In this document: positions 45,701 to 54,117 of the stretch, piece by piece
Position numbering within the stretch: position 1 is the stretch's first letter
Layout: each line of letters begins with the position of its first letter
From: CBDFJH01 sp965198095
GTDB taxonomy: Bacteria > Latescibacterota > UBA2968 > GCA-2709665
Reading direction: 5' to 3'
Assembly: GCA_965198095.1 (NCBI GenBank)
Contig: OZ240239.1
Span: forward strand, 496,001-560,000
DNA length: 64,000 nucleotides
Program-made: the position numbers and the translations under genes
The notes under the pieces: model-generated
Databases searched by the model: none
What the model was told of the DNA's origin: nothing
Seen by the model: only the letters and a program-made list of their open reading frames with translations

Positions 45701-46563
45701 GCTGAGAGGGTGTCCCATAGCGCGGAGTGAGCGACATCCGTCGCAGGATAAGCGAGCACCCGAACTCCGCTATCTTGCCAGCGCCGCTGGACTTCTTCTT
45801 CGGTCCCGCTGTCGAACGCAAAGAGCCTCGCCTGATTGCCGCGTCGTTGAGTGTGCAAACCCTGAAGCAAGTATCGGACGGGCGGATCGTTTGCGGAATA
45901 TCCGAGTAGAATAACGGTGTATTGGTCGAGGAGCTCTCGAATGAAACGCGTTGCCCAGCCCTCTGAAAGGTAGGCCCGCCCGAAATCCGAACTGCTTACA
46001 ACGAATCCTTGCCGACCTTCACCCCGTTTGGTTCTGGAGTTAATCCGGCCGTGGAGATAGACGAGTCCGTTCAACGGCTGTCCATTGGCCAAATCGGGCA
46101 GCGCCGGCGGGACATAGGTTTTCAACTTTCGGTCAGAAGCTCGCTCAAAGAGAAGGTCGAAGTTCGTCGTGACAATTTGAGGCTTGTCGTCAGCACCTTT
46201 AGACAGGCGTAAGATCGTCTTATGCGCGGATACGTTCACGCCAGGTTTCGTCCTCAGCCGTTTCGCAATTAAGTAGTCAATCTCACTCGCCGCGTATTCC
46301 TGCTGCAGAAGGTTGAATATCTGATCGAGCGAAGGACGTGCATCTGTTGGTATATTCTCGTCTTCCCACATCGACAGCATCTTACGCGATGGCGCGTCTT
46401 GTGGTGTCCCCAGCTCTTCGACCACATATCTTGCCAATCCCGGGAAGTCCGGCATTCCGGCAGGATAGGAGACTCCAGCGCCGCACAGGAACACCAGGTT
46501 TCCTTGGTCACGTACTTCAAGCAGTTCGTCGGGAATATTCAGTCCGTTTGGGAGGAAACGCAT
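42742..46563 (-). CDS. SIR2-domain defence protein with large helical C-terminus
   Basis: The 1273-residue protein opens with a SIR2-like domain (about 20-280): NAD-binding GAGVSYPAGMPDF (28-40), TNFD (131-134), the catalytic His H169 in LVYLHGRI and LGYSANDPPVRYLLQ. The remaining thousand residues are mainly helical and resemble the C-terminus of defence-associated sirtuins such as DSR1/DUF4020 proteins. Relatives degrade NAD+ on phage infection to kill or stall the cell. Base composition is lower in G+C than the neighbouring genes. It heads the SIR2-47aa-AAA-313aa-SbcD-SbcC run. Confidence 0.82.
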   Translation of the reverse strand: MRFLPNGLNIPDELLEVRDQGNLVFLCGAGVSYPAGMPDFPGLARYVVEELGTPQDAPSRKMLSMWEDENIPTDARPSLDQIFNLLQQEYAASEIDYLIAKRLRTKPGVNVSAHKTILRLSKGADDKPQIVTTNFDLLFERASDRKLKTYVPPALPDLANGQPLNGLVYLHGRINSRTKRGEGRQGFVVSSSDFGRAYLSEGWATRFIRELLDQYTVILLGYSANDPPVRYLLQGLHTQRRGNQARLFAFDSGTEEEVQRRWQDSGVRVLAYPATDVAHSALWDTLSAWTERADDPPAWRQGIVDLARKGPRNLAPYERGQVASLARTNTGVKLFADADPPPGEWLCVFDHRIRYGGIGGNFDESQPPFDPLAGYGLDDDPPRQTTISSHLTDPPPGDDLLSLRSTDCHPNDGTRLAGIRGQCVGSLSPRLFQLARWIGKVAHQPVAAWWAARYSSLHSHLLGEIERRVEGAVDELPSLARLTWRLLIEKFHTALDDLDLSWYESCQRIKTEGWTNSVFRAFDRNSTPYMKTERPFGRAFSRSPDKDWSQFHLDDIARFDVAFPGHVTDRPEIPDDVLPKVYQIVRRHLELASGLLGDIQTSYWKTATFYPEDTPGETHISEASAYLLWFRELFDRMVKVQPEIARADTALWPREEPFFFDKLHLYAWAADALFSGDEVGDGLLSLSDKAFWEEDYRRELLHLLKRRWHELPSDKRELLEQRLVTGPAKYEGEPEEDYKQYRSITSAVILGWLIRQRCELGKDTLDILPDLRNADPSWNPEWDESADDSYEGKGGSVETESDPSPIVNAPIDQIIPLAKKHTQSPIGELTEYKPFDGLVNKRPIRAVAALTHAARRGDYPVEFWRSAMAVWPDRARQRLSWLFGARLARLPSEIIVELRYNVFQWLSDHFPKLAAQDQPRALSILDVLLDKLFKAGAEATKSGIGETYIGGECQNRSRRTSDHAVNAPVGKATELLCDLLSSQSPGEGSGIPPEIKSRLERLFDAPGEGAQHAVCIVTSRLRWLDDVDPDWARSTILPWFNLEHSAAEPAWNGFLYNGLPEPESFSVMKSDFLNAIVHATRWNWDDQPLQRLHEFLVLGCFWYQDNDAYITFEETREVLQKTNDSGRVHSLRFFTRVVNKNHAWRRFGKLFLERAWPKESRFQTEQTSRLFVELSKGAGDFFPEVVQTTLPYVVPISQNVGFVYYLARQSDEGMSGLPTRFPDATLTLLNKLIPDDSDQVPYYLDTALDMIAEAKSGLRQDSRWRRLKGLTLH

Positions 46564-46617
46564 TTCAAGTATAGGTCCCGCTGAGACATCGTCTTGATCT
46601 GCTTAGATTTAGAAAGA

Positions 46618-46734
46618 TTACGAAGATACCTCCGCAAGGCATTTCGACTGCTGCCCCATCTCCTGGAAGAGCTCTTTCATGTGCGCTTCTCGCCAGGAGG
46701 TGGTGAGTTGCTGGGTAAACGCCGCGTGTGGACT
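46618..46734 (-). pseudogene. hsdS: HsdS 3' fragment severed by IS3
   Basis: Removing the IS and one ACT target repeat joins the HsdS frame (ends VLLHWS) to 39 codons beginning SPHAAFTQQLTTSWREAHM and ending in TAA at 46618. This resembles the usual C-terminal LQHRAFxGEL region of specificity subunits, so the frame is the lost tail. Confidence 0.8.
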
Positions 46735-46768
46735 TACCCCGGTTTGGTGGACGGTTTAGGGTTTGGCG

Positions 46769-47617
46769 TTAGCCAGCGGCCCGTGTGTTCTTCTCGAAAC
46801 TGAGGGGAGACTCGTATTCGAGGGCTGAGTGACGTCGATGTGGATTATACCATCCTTCGATGAAATCGAATACAGCTATCTTGGCCTCGTGTTGTGTTCG
46901 GTAACGGTGTCTGTCGAGGAGCTCGCATTCGAGCGTGGCGAAGAAGCTCTCACAAAGGGCGTTGTCGTAGCAGTCCCCGCCTGACCCCATGGAGGGGCGG
47001 ATCCCCGCTTCCTGGCAGCGGAGCCCGAAGGCGATCGAGGTGTATTGGGTCCCTTGGTCGGAGTGGTGGATCACCTCTTCGGGGTGCCGCTGAGCGATGG
47101 CCATGTTCAAGGCGTCCAGAACCAGCTCGGTGCGCAGATGCGTCGCCATCGCCCAGCCGATGACACGGCGGCTAAAGGCATCAAGCACCACGGCCAAGTA
47201 GAGGAAGCCGGCCCAAGTGGGGATGTAGGTGATGTCGGCCACCCACAGCTGGTCCCCTCCGTCGGCCGTGAAGTCCCGATCCACCAGATCAGGAGCCACG
47301 CGGCCATTTCTGTCCCGACGAGTCGTCTGAGAGCGCCTGCGGCGACTCACGCCGGCAAGACCGGCTGCACGCATCAACCGTGCGACGCGCTTTTTACCCA
47401 CAAAGTCGCCCTGAGCCCGCAGTTCGGCGGTCACCCTGGGTGCCCCATAGGTGCGGCGGGAGCCCTTGTGAATCTCAGTAATGCGCCGTGTCAAGACCCT
47501 ATCTTCTTGTTCTCTGGAGGAGAGGGAACGCTTGCGCCACGCATAGTAGCCGCTGGTGGAGACCTCCAGCACACGGCACATCGTGGCGATCGGATAGTGG
47601 GCCTGGTTGGCTTTCAC
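46769..47617 (-). CDS. IS3 transposase OrfB
   Basis: The 282-residue rve-type integrase has the DDE triad in WVADITYIP, HSDQGTQYTS and NALCESFFATLE, an N-terminal HTH_21 region (GSRRTYGAPRVTAEL) and the expected C-terminus (GWYNPHRRHSALEY). The GTG start overlaps the orfA stop (GTGA). No lesion is visible, so it may be active. Confidence 0.95.
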   Translation of the reverse strand: MKANQAHYPIATMCRVLEVSTSGYYAWRKRSLSSREQEDRVLTRRITEIHKGSRRTYGAPRVTAELRAQGDFVGKKRVARLMRAAGLAGVSRRRRSQTTRRDRNGRVAPDLVDRDFTADGGDQLWVADITYIPTWAGFLYLAVVLDAFSRRVIGWAMATHLRTELVLDALNMAIAQRHPEEVIHHSDQGTQYTSIAFGLRCQEAGIRPSMGSGGDCYDNALCESFFATLECELLDRHRYRTQHEAKIAVFDFIEGWYNPHRRHSALEYESPLSFEKNTRAAG

Positions 47618-47928
47618 GAACCCGTAGACTTCCGGGGGACTGAGTCGGTCTCCCGAGCGAACCAGGCTGTTGCTTTTGCCAGGATCTCCCGCTCCATACG
47701 GAGTTGACGATTCTCCCGGCGGAGCTTCCTGAGCTCGTCACGCTCTAACGTCGTTAAACCGTCACCGCGCCGACCCTCGTCCAGGTCCGCCTGGTGGACC
47801 CAGTTCCGAATGGCCTGCGCCGACGGCTCAAACTCCCGACTGAGTTCCCCCGGACTGCGCCCAGAGCGCACCAGTGCCACCATCTGTTCGCGGAACTCGG
47901 CCGGATAGGGAAAATGCATCTTTGGCAT
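47614..47928 (-). CDS. IS3 transposase OrfA
   Basis: The 104-residue protein has a helix-turn-helix (PYPAEFREQMVALVRSGRSPGELSREFEPSAQAIRNWVHQ) and a leucine-zipper segment (ELRKLRRENRQLRMEREILAKAT), as in IS3 OrfA. It is made with OrfB either by coupled initiation or by frameshifting. Confidence 0.93.
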   Translation of the reverse strand: MPKMHFPYPAEFREQMVALVRSGRSPGELSREFEPSAQAIRNWVHQADLDEGRRGDGLTTLERDELRKLRRENRQLRMEREILAKATAWFARETDSVPRKSTGS

Positions 47929-47978
47929 CGTGGACTTCTCCTTTCTGACTCAAAATATCGGCTGTCCACGAAAACGGG

Positions 47979-49085
47979 TCAACTCCAGTGAAGCAGCACC
48001 TTCCATAGTGTCGTGATATTCTCGTCAATTTGTTCTCGCTTCGCGATGGCTTGAGTCGCCGCTTGTGCGTGCGAAGCGAAGCGCGTCTGCAACTCGTACT
48101 CTGGAACAAAAACCGACAAGCCTTTCAGGAGACCCATGCTTATTCGAGTTCGGGTCTGGCCGTGCATAAGCCGCTCGGCCATTTGTACTGTGCCGGGGGC
48201 GTTGAGCAACCAGCAGATGTACTCGGCGACCGCAATCCCGGGCTTGGGCCGAATCTGGACGCAATCGGCTTTGTTCAAAGCCTGCGGAACATGGGGCGGC
48301 AACACGCACGCCCGAAGATTCGGATCACCAAGAGTTGCAACGATCACGTCTCCCGGAAAGCACTCGTGTTTGGATAACGAAACAAAATGGTCCAGCGATA
48401 TAAACGCCTTGTCATCATCAAGCAAAATCCCTACCCCAACATTCTGGAGCCGCAAGACCCGCACACCGTCCGCTGTATAATGAGACGTCTTGAGATTGGA
48501 ACCAAAAGGCCCATCAGAGAGTTTCACTGCCAAGTCAGAAAGCGGTAGACATGGCCACCCCATCGGATTCGTAGCTGGATCGCCAAACATCTTGATGAAG
48601 AGCGCCGGCAAGATGCGCTCGGCTTTGGCGCCGGCTTCGGCGCGGAGACGGCGGAGGCGGTCGGCCTGGTCGAGGATTTCTACGATGCGGCGTTGTTCGG
48701 AGAGAGGCGGGAGAGAAATTTCTAACGCGTAAGCATCGTTACGATTGAGGCCGGGCACCCCGGTCGTCGTCGCTAGTCGGTCCAGCCGAAGACGAGACAG
48801 TAAGTAGTATGTCCAACGCATATCAAGCGACAACTTAGGGACCACATAATATGTCGTGTCGATGGGCCAGAAGTCGTTTTCGTACCAATAGATCCGCCCA
48901 GCGGATCCCTTCCGGCCGACTACGATCCCAGGAGAAGAGACAAGTGCGCTGGTGTGTTTCCCGTCTGGTCCGTTCGATCCTGCGACCGGGAATTCACCGT
49001 GCGGATCCCGTGCGCGTGCTGGAAGTGACTTGCCATATTCCAACGAAAGCATGTCCCCGAGTCGAACGCGAGGCCACTCCATCAC
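47979..49085 (-). pseudogene. hsdS: Type I restriction specificity subunit, 3'-truncated by IS3
   Basis: The 368 readable residues contain two target-recognition domains (first about 1-150; second about 175-345), separated by a helical spacer (PLSEQRRIVEILDQADRLRRLRAEAGAKAERILPALF) and ending with a second spacer helix that is cut off at LLHWS by the IS; the IS supplies the stop codon. HsdS selects the DNA target for the HsdM/HsdR complex. Loss of the last 38 residues may weaken HsdM contact, so function is doubtful. The start overlaps the HEPN stop (ATGA). Confidence 0.85.
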
Positions 49086-49480
49086 GCCCCCTCCACCTCT
49101 GCCAACTGCCGCCGGGTCTGTTCCAGCAGCGTTTCGACGAGCGTGAGCGCATTCTCGCGATCGATCGGCGCTGTACTCGAGCTGACGCCCTCATAATGAA
49201 ACTCGACGGCGTAGAGCGTGTAGCTGATCAGTTCCTGGAAAGGCGCCATGGCGATGCCCCGGTCGGCAAGGAGATCCAGCAACACCTCCAGATTGTGGGT
49301 CAAAGGATACGTCTCACCCAGCACAGCGAGGTGCGCCTTGAGCGATTTCTCCGCGGCCTGCTGCACGTGAAAGCCGAAAACTTCATCGGAGATTTCGTCC
49401 GAGCGGCACATGAACCGAAGCGCTTCGACATCGCGCTCGGCCGCACGAAACAGCATTCTCGCACACTTAACGTCGCTCAT
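49082..49480 (-). CDS. HEPN-domain toxin (HepT-like)
   Basis: The 132-residue helical protein shows the HEPN pattern: AAERDVEALRFMCRSDEISDEVFGFHVQQAAEKSLKAHLAVLGETYPLTHNLEVLLDLL. Canonical HepT RNases carry an RxxxxH motif; here the comparable place is not clearly conserved, so nuclease activity is uncertain and it may be a non-catalytic HEPN. It overlaps the MNT gene by 14 bp, the usual MNT/HEPN pairing, and is followed by hsdS. Confidence 0.8.
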   Translation of the reverse strand: MSDVKCARMLFRAAERDVEALRFMCRSDEISDEVFGFHVQQAAEKSLKAHLAVLGETYPLTHNLEVLLDLLADRGIAMAPFQELISYTLYAVEFHYEGVSSSTAPIDRENALTLVETLLEQTRRQLAEVEGA

Positions 49481-49803
49481 AAGGCACCCGCCCCTCCCGC
49501 AGCGCCCGCGCCAGGACGTGGTTGAGGGAGTCGCGCCAGTAGTCGACGTCGTCGTGGGAGTAGACGAGGACGTCGGCTGCGACGGGAAAGCCCGCCAACG
49601 CGTGGTAGAGTCTGACCATCTCTTTGTGGCGGCTTCGCTCCGGGCCGAAGGGCTCGGCTTCCACGACGACCAGATCCACGTCAGAATCCTGCCGCTCGTC
49701 GCCCCGGCCGCAGGAGCCGAAGAGAGTCACCTGTTTCGGGATCAACTTCGTCGGCGATGGCCCGGACCATGCTGTCGATGAGGCCTTCGGTGACGTGACT
49801 CAT
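49467..49803 (-). pseudogene. MNT nucleotidyltransferase antitoxin, probable frameshift
   Basis: The catalytic part reads PKQVTLFGSCGRGDERQDSDVDLVVVE, with the GSx10DxD signature of MntA-type AMP-transferring antitoxins. Family members carry an extra N-terminal helix; here it is present (MSHVTEGLIDSMVRAIADEVDP from an ATG at 49803) but in a different frame, joined near 49740. The downstream part could still be translated from a TTG at 49745. Either a recent frameshift, a base-call error or re-initiation explains this. Confidence 0.75.
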
Positions 49804-49846
49804 GGAGCGGTGTCCCCGTGCCGACGCGAGTTTGCTGTTCCAGGCA

Positions 49847-52800
49847 TCATTCCAGGATCACCCTGTCGATCAGGCTTGCAATTTCTGCGGCATCCAGGCC
49901 CCCTCCGGGTTGATCGCGTGTCTCGATGAGAATGTCTTCGGAATCAACGCTGTTCTCAAGAGGCATAATCCCGGCCTCGAAGTAATCGGCGCGTTTCCGC
50001 TCCCACCGTAGCCGGTATCCAGAGTCGTCGAGTAGCCCGAGATGTTCCCAATAGAAAGTCACGCCGCGCGCGTGATCGGTAATCGTGAAGTCCGGATAGC
50101 GAATGCGTCCATTCGGGAGCCTGAACGGTTGCTCGTACGTGTAGTCAATGTCCCGGGCATGCAGCTTGTCGGCGATCACCAACTCGGACTTCGAGCGCAC
50201 AAGGTCGCCGCGCTCGGTGCGGTGGATGAGCCCGTCTTCGAGGAACCGTGGCTGCACACCGACCGTAACCTCCCGCGGCAGGGGATCCGCGAAGAGGTTA
50301 GTGACGCGCCGGGCGATCTCCGAGTGTTCGTCGCCGGCGTAGCACCGGTACTCGGCGAGCGGTCCCTGATGCAGGATGACCAACTTCCCCTGATGCCGGG
50401 TCAATGCGGTGTACAGAAGTTCACGCGACAGAAGCCAGCAGGGATTAGTCAAAACGACCAACGTCAGACCGAACTCGCTGCCCTGGGTCTTGTGCACCGT
50501 CAGGCAATAGGCGAGCTCGACCGGATTCGCACCCTCGTCGCCGAACTCTCCGGGATAGAAGCGGTAATTGTGGCCAAGCTGTCCTGCCCACTCGACCTCC
50601 AGTTTCCACGGCAGGCCCTTGAACCTCTTCGTCTTGTACTGACCGACGACGATGCCGATGTCGCCGTTGGCGATGTAGGCTTGACCATCCGGCTTGGGCC
50701 ACACATCGCGCCGACGCTGGTTGATGACGTTGATGACCTTGTCGCCGTAGAGCAGCGTCTGAGGACCCATCGGCTGCGGCACCTTGCGCCACCCCTCGGC
50801 TTCGGCCAACTCCCGCACCTTCGAGCGGAACTGCGCCTGGACTGTCCGATTGAGCGCATCCACGCCCACGAGGCTGGCGCGTACGGGCGACAGGATCTGC
50901 CAAGCCTCTGCCTTCGCAGCCGCGCCAGGGTTGTCGCCATACTTGCTCCAGAAGAACGCCCAGGGCAGGTTCCCATAACGCGAGCCGCCGAGCGATTCCT
51001 CGAAGCCCAGTTCATCGTCCATTCCCGAGAGTTTCAACGCGCGTACGAGCTCCTCGACGACCTTCTCTTGGAGTTCCTGCACATGGTTCCACTGCACCAG
51101 TCGCAGACGGCTGTCCTTTTCTTCGTCTGGATCGTCCAGCACGGCGTCCGCGCCGGGGTCGAGCGGCCGCCCGCTGAAGTGCGAGGCGAGAAGAACATCG
51201 GCCCGCGATTCGTCCTCCTGACGTCGCGGAATCGTGAGTTCGGAATAGCCGGGGCCGCAGCGCGGGAAGCGGTTCTCTACACGATCAGGCGCCAATTCTC
51301 TGACGACGTCCACGAAGGGCCGTCCGGCTCCGATGGGAGGGAGCTGTCGCACGTCCCCAACAAGGACCAGCCGCTCTACATTGGCCAGCGAATCGATGAG
51401 GGCCGCGAGTTGCTCCTCGGTCAGCATTGAGCATTCGTCCACGATTACGGTCCGGTAGTTGCCGCAGCGGGGTGCCTTCGGCTTCGGGAAATAGGCGCCG
51501 GTATTGCCATCGTAGCGCTGGTGGTGAATGAGGAACTGCGCGAGTGTCTGGCCCTCGCCGCGCCGTCCCGTCCGTTCTTCCAAGCGTACACGCGCTTTAC
51601 CAGTTGGCGCAAGAAGTAAAATACCCTTACCGGTGAGATCCGGAAGCGCGCAGAGCATGTGGAGCAAAGTGGTCTTGCCGGTCCCTGCCCGGCCGATCAA
51701 GACCGAGATCCGCGATTCGTAAAGCACCTTGAGCGCCGCCGACTTCTCCTGCCGCGCGCGTTCCTCCCGTTCGCGTTCTGAAGGATCCGTCGGGAAGGGT
51801 TCGTCAAGGCCCGTATCCACGAGCCTACGCCAGTCATATTCCGCGACGTGCGGCCTTCCCTTTTGGCGCCGCAGGATCTCGCGGCGGATGATCCTCCGGC
51901 AATCGACCAGCCGATCCACTTGGTATGCGGGTTCACCGGTGCCAGTCTTCGCCCTGGCGATGACGGGCACGAAGCTCTGCTCCGTGGCATCCAGCACGTT
52001 CTCGCCGAGCGGGCACGGGGGCTGTAGCTCCCGCTCCCGGGCGCGGCGGATGATCCAACTCCGAGGCAGCAGCGTATGTCCCTCGACTGCGGCCTCTTCC
52101 AAGAGGTCCGCGACTAGCGCGCGTACTCGCCGTGCATCGGCTGGGTCATCAACCCGGCTCGGCTCCAGCACGGGGAACTGCTTGCGGATCGCATCGTCCG
52201 GGAATAGCCCCCGGTCCACGGCCCCGAAGGTAATCGGGGCGGCTGCCCGCCGATCCCTTTCAAAGAGGAGATAGGGGTTGGCAAGAACCTCGGTGTCGGA
52301 CACCTTGATGCCAGCGTCCGTGCGCTTCGTCGTGTCGTAGAAGCGAAGTGCCTGATCCTCGGAGATAGCACAGCGGCTCAGAAGTTGGAGCAGCGCACGC
52401 TTTTCGGCCGGGAGCCGCTTCCAACCGCTACGCACGCTGGCAAAGAGGAGCTTGGCGACGGGACTATCGAGCTTTGCAGGAGACTCCATCACGGTATCCA
52501 AGAGTGTCCACGGATCGGCACCTTCCTGGCGCCCGCGTAAGAGTTCGATCTCGTACGCGAGCAAACTCCCGTACTTGAAGCCCCACTCGTAGCCGAAGGC
52601 GGAGAGCGCCGAGCCGAGACCGGGGAACGCTCCCCGTGCCCTCCAAAGCCGGTTGAGTTGTGTGTCAATCCAGTCCAGGACCCGGTCCCACGGTCCCTCA
52701 ATCCGTTCGCGAATGCGGTGCAGTGTCGCGGCGCAGGTCACGAGCGAGGCGATGGCGCCGTCGTGAGTGAGATGCTCCGAGCCGTAGGAGTAGGCGTCGA

Positions 52801-53659
52801 AATACTCATCCGGGGCAAAGGCGACGAACTCTTCGGGATCGACGCCCTCCCGCTCGGCAAGCCGCAGCGCCTCCTGATAGGGGAACAGGAACCCGTCGGC
52901 GTAACCGGATCGCACCGAGTGGCCGACATTCCGCTCCCAGAGCATGCAGCGGAGCGGCGGTTTCTTGTTGACGGCGTATTCCGTCGCCTCACTCACGGAT
53001 AGGACACGACCTACGCCGACAATAACGCGCCGCGACTGCTCGGACAGCGGCGTACGCTTGGCGTAGAAGAAGCAGAGCGACTCCTCCGGGCGGAGTGCAC
53101 CGAAGAAGGTGTCGAGCAGCGCGAGCTGGTTCTCACGCTCCTGGATCCAGTCCGTCTCAATCGGCTTACCGCTTCGGTTTCTGATGTCCGGCTCGCGATC
53201 CGGCATCCAATCGAGTTGGAGGCGCTCTGCGAGCCCAATCTCTCCGTGCTCCGCACTCCCTTCGACCTGTTTACGCAGCATCCAGCGGAACGGTACGCAT
53301 GCAGCGGAGTACCGTGGTTGGACGAAGCGCGTGGGAGCGAAGTGCCTGTGCGTCTCCGGGTAGATTTCTGTATACGGGTGCGTCATCGTGCGGGACAACG
53401 GAAAGGGCGCCATAAACGAGACCCTCTCACCCACGCAGGGTGGAAGATTGTCAGCGGCAATCTCATCGAGGCGTTTGCCGGCGCAGTGAACCTCGACCTC
53501 GTCGCGTCGGCCCTCGCCGATCCGCCGCAGGATCAAGCAACTCGTGTTGTTGAGCGGTCGCTCGCAGACGCTTCCGGTCCAGCCGCTGTCGTGCCAGGGT
53601 ACGCGGATCGTGATGTGATGGAGTGGGAGTTGGCGGGCTCCAGAGGCAATCCTGTTCAC
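49847..53659 (-). CDS. RecD-like superfamily 1 helicase with nuclease-like C-terminus
   Basis: About 1270 residues from a GTG at 53659 with AGGAG 6 bp upstream. After a 640-residue unassigned N-terminus, the helicase core has Walker A GRAGTGKTT (about 660), IVDECSMLTEEQL (about 735) and LTVHKTQGSEF of the UvrD_C_2/RecD type. The last 120 residues (LVIADKLHARDIDYTYEQPFRLPNGRIRYPDFTI..WEHLGLL) look like a PD-(D/E)XK-type nuclease fold. Proteins like this occur in defence islands. It lies between the two parts of the type I system. Confidence 0.8.
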   Translation of the reverse strand: MNRIASGARQLPLHHITIRVPWHDSGWTGSVCERPLNNTSCLILRRIGEGRRDEVEVHCAGKRLDEIAADNLPPCVGERVSFMAPFPLSRTMTHPYTEIYPETHRHFAPTRFVQPRYSAACVPFRWMLRKQVEGSAEHGEIGLAERLQLDWMPDREPDIRNRSGKPIETDWIQERENQLALLDTFFGALRPEESLCFFYAKRTPLSEQSRRVIVGVGRVLSVSEATEYAVNKKPPLRCMLWERNVGHSVRSGYADGFLFPYQEALRLAEREGVDPEEFVAFAPDEYFDAYSYGSEHLTHDGAIASLVTCAATLHRIRERIEGPWDRVLDWIDTQLNRLWRARGAFPGLGSALSAFGYEWGFKYGSLLAYEIELLRGRQEGADPWTLLDTVMESPAKLDSPVAKLLFASVRSGWKRLPAEKRALLQLLSRCAISEDQALRFYDTTKRTDAGIKVSDTEVLANPYLLFERDRRAAAPITFGAVDRGLFPDDAIRKQFPVLEPSRVDDPADARRVRALVADLLEEAAVEGHTLLPRSWIIRRARERELQPPCPLGENVLDATEQSFVPVIARAKTGTGEPAYQVDRLVDCRRIIRREILRRQKGRPHVAEYDWRRLVDTGLDEPFPTDPSEREREERARQEKSAALKVLYESRISVLIGRAGTGKTTLLHMLCALPDLTGKGILLLAPTGKARVRLEERTGRRGEGQTLAQFLIHHQRYDGNTGAYFPKPKAPRCGNYRTVIVDECSMLTEEQLAALIDSLANVERLVLVGDVRQLPPIGAGRPFVDVVRELAPDRVENRFPRCGPGYSELTIPRRQEDESRADVLLASHFSGRPLDPGADAVLDDPDEEKDSRLRLVQWNHVQELQEKVVEELVRALKLSGMDDELGFEESLGGSRYGNLPWAFFWSKYGDNPGAAAKAEAWQILSPVRASLVGVDALNRTVQAQFRSKVRELAEAEGWRKVPQPMGPQTLLYGDKVINVINQRRRDVWPKPDGQAYIANGDIGIVVGQYKTKRFKGLPWKLEVEWAGQLGHNYRFYPGEFGDEGANPVELAYCLTVHKTQGSEFGLTLVVLTNPCWLLSRELLYTALTRHQGKLVILHQGPLAEYRCYAGDEHSEIARRVTNLFADPLPREVTVGVQPRFLEDGLIHRTERGDLVRSKSELVIADKLHARDIDYTYEQPFRLPNGRIRYPDFTITDHARGVTFYWEHLGLLDDSGYRLRWERKRADYFEAGIMPLENSVDSEDILIETRDQPGGGLDAAEIASLIDRVILE

Positions 53660-53689
53660 GGTACACTCCTTTCTATTCAATTTGCTTTG

Positions 53690-53853
53690 CTACTGAAGTA
53701 TTACGCCGACCTCCTGTGCCGCGGCCTTGACCTCGGCGATCACTTCCTGAAGGAACCGGTTGCGGTCTGGAGACGGTGTCACATCCGGAACGGGAGCAGC
53801 CGGCGTGTAAATGTCGTTGCCGATGATCCGGGCGTGTCGAGCAGAATGCGCAC
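53690..53853 (-). pseudogene. PIN-domain toxin remnant
   Basis: Directly after the antitoxin stop a GTG opens VRILLDT, the first strand of PIN-domain toxins, but the rest of the domain is gone. A different frame then reads RIIGNDIYTPAAPVPDV..FLQEVIAEVKAAAQEVGVILQ and stops at 53690; I do not recognise it. A deletion has removed the toxin. Confidence 0.45.
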
Positions 53854-53856
53854 TAA

Positions 53857-54090
53857 TCACGCCTCCCAGGCAGCCAACCCGGCCTCCGGGAGCGGCTCGA
53901 AGAAACGGTCGTCGACCACAACTCGACCCTTCATGGCGCCGAACCGCCGGATGCCTGGACGATTCTCATATCGGACGAGCCGCGCAGCCGGAACTCCGTT
54001 GCGGGCGATCACGACCTCTTCACCCGCCTCCACCCGCGCCAGAAGGCGGGAGAGCTGGGTTTTGGCCTCGCGTACATTGACAACGGACAC
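53857..54090 (-). CDS. Phd/YefM-type antitoxin (orphan)
   Basis: The 77-residue protein opens with MSVVNVREAKTQLSRLLARVEAGEEVVIARNGVPAARLV, the Phd/YefM fold that binds operator DNA and a PIN or RelE toxin. The cognate toxin appears lost (see 53690-53853), so it is an orphan. It lies 28 bp after hsdM. Confidence 0.85.
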   Translation of the reverse strand: MSVVNVREAKTQLSRLLARVEAGEEVVIARNGVPAARLVRYENRPGIRRFGAMKGRVVVDDRFFEPLPEAGLAAWEA

Positions 54091-54117
54091 TTCTGGACTC
54101 CTTTGAGCCCCCCGGAG

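Larger units (their letters stand above)
46735..47981 (-). mobile_element. IS3-family insertion sequence, intact
   Basis: The 1247 bp element has imperfect inverted ends (TGACCCGTTTTCGTGGAC at the transposase start side; TACCCCGGTTTGGTGGAC at the other), a 3 bp direct repeat ACT on each side (46732-46734, 47982-47984) and overlapping orfA and orfB. It interrupts hsdS near its 3' end. A decayed relative lies at 20995. Confidence 0.9.
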
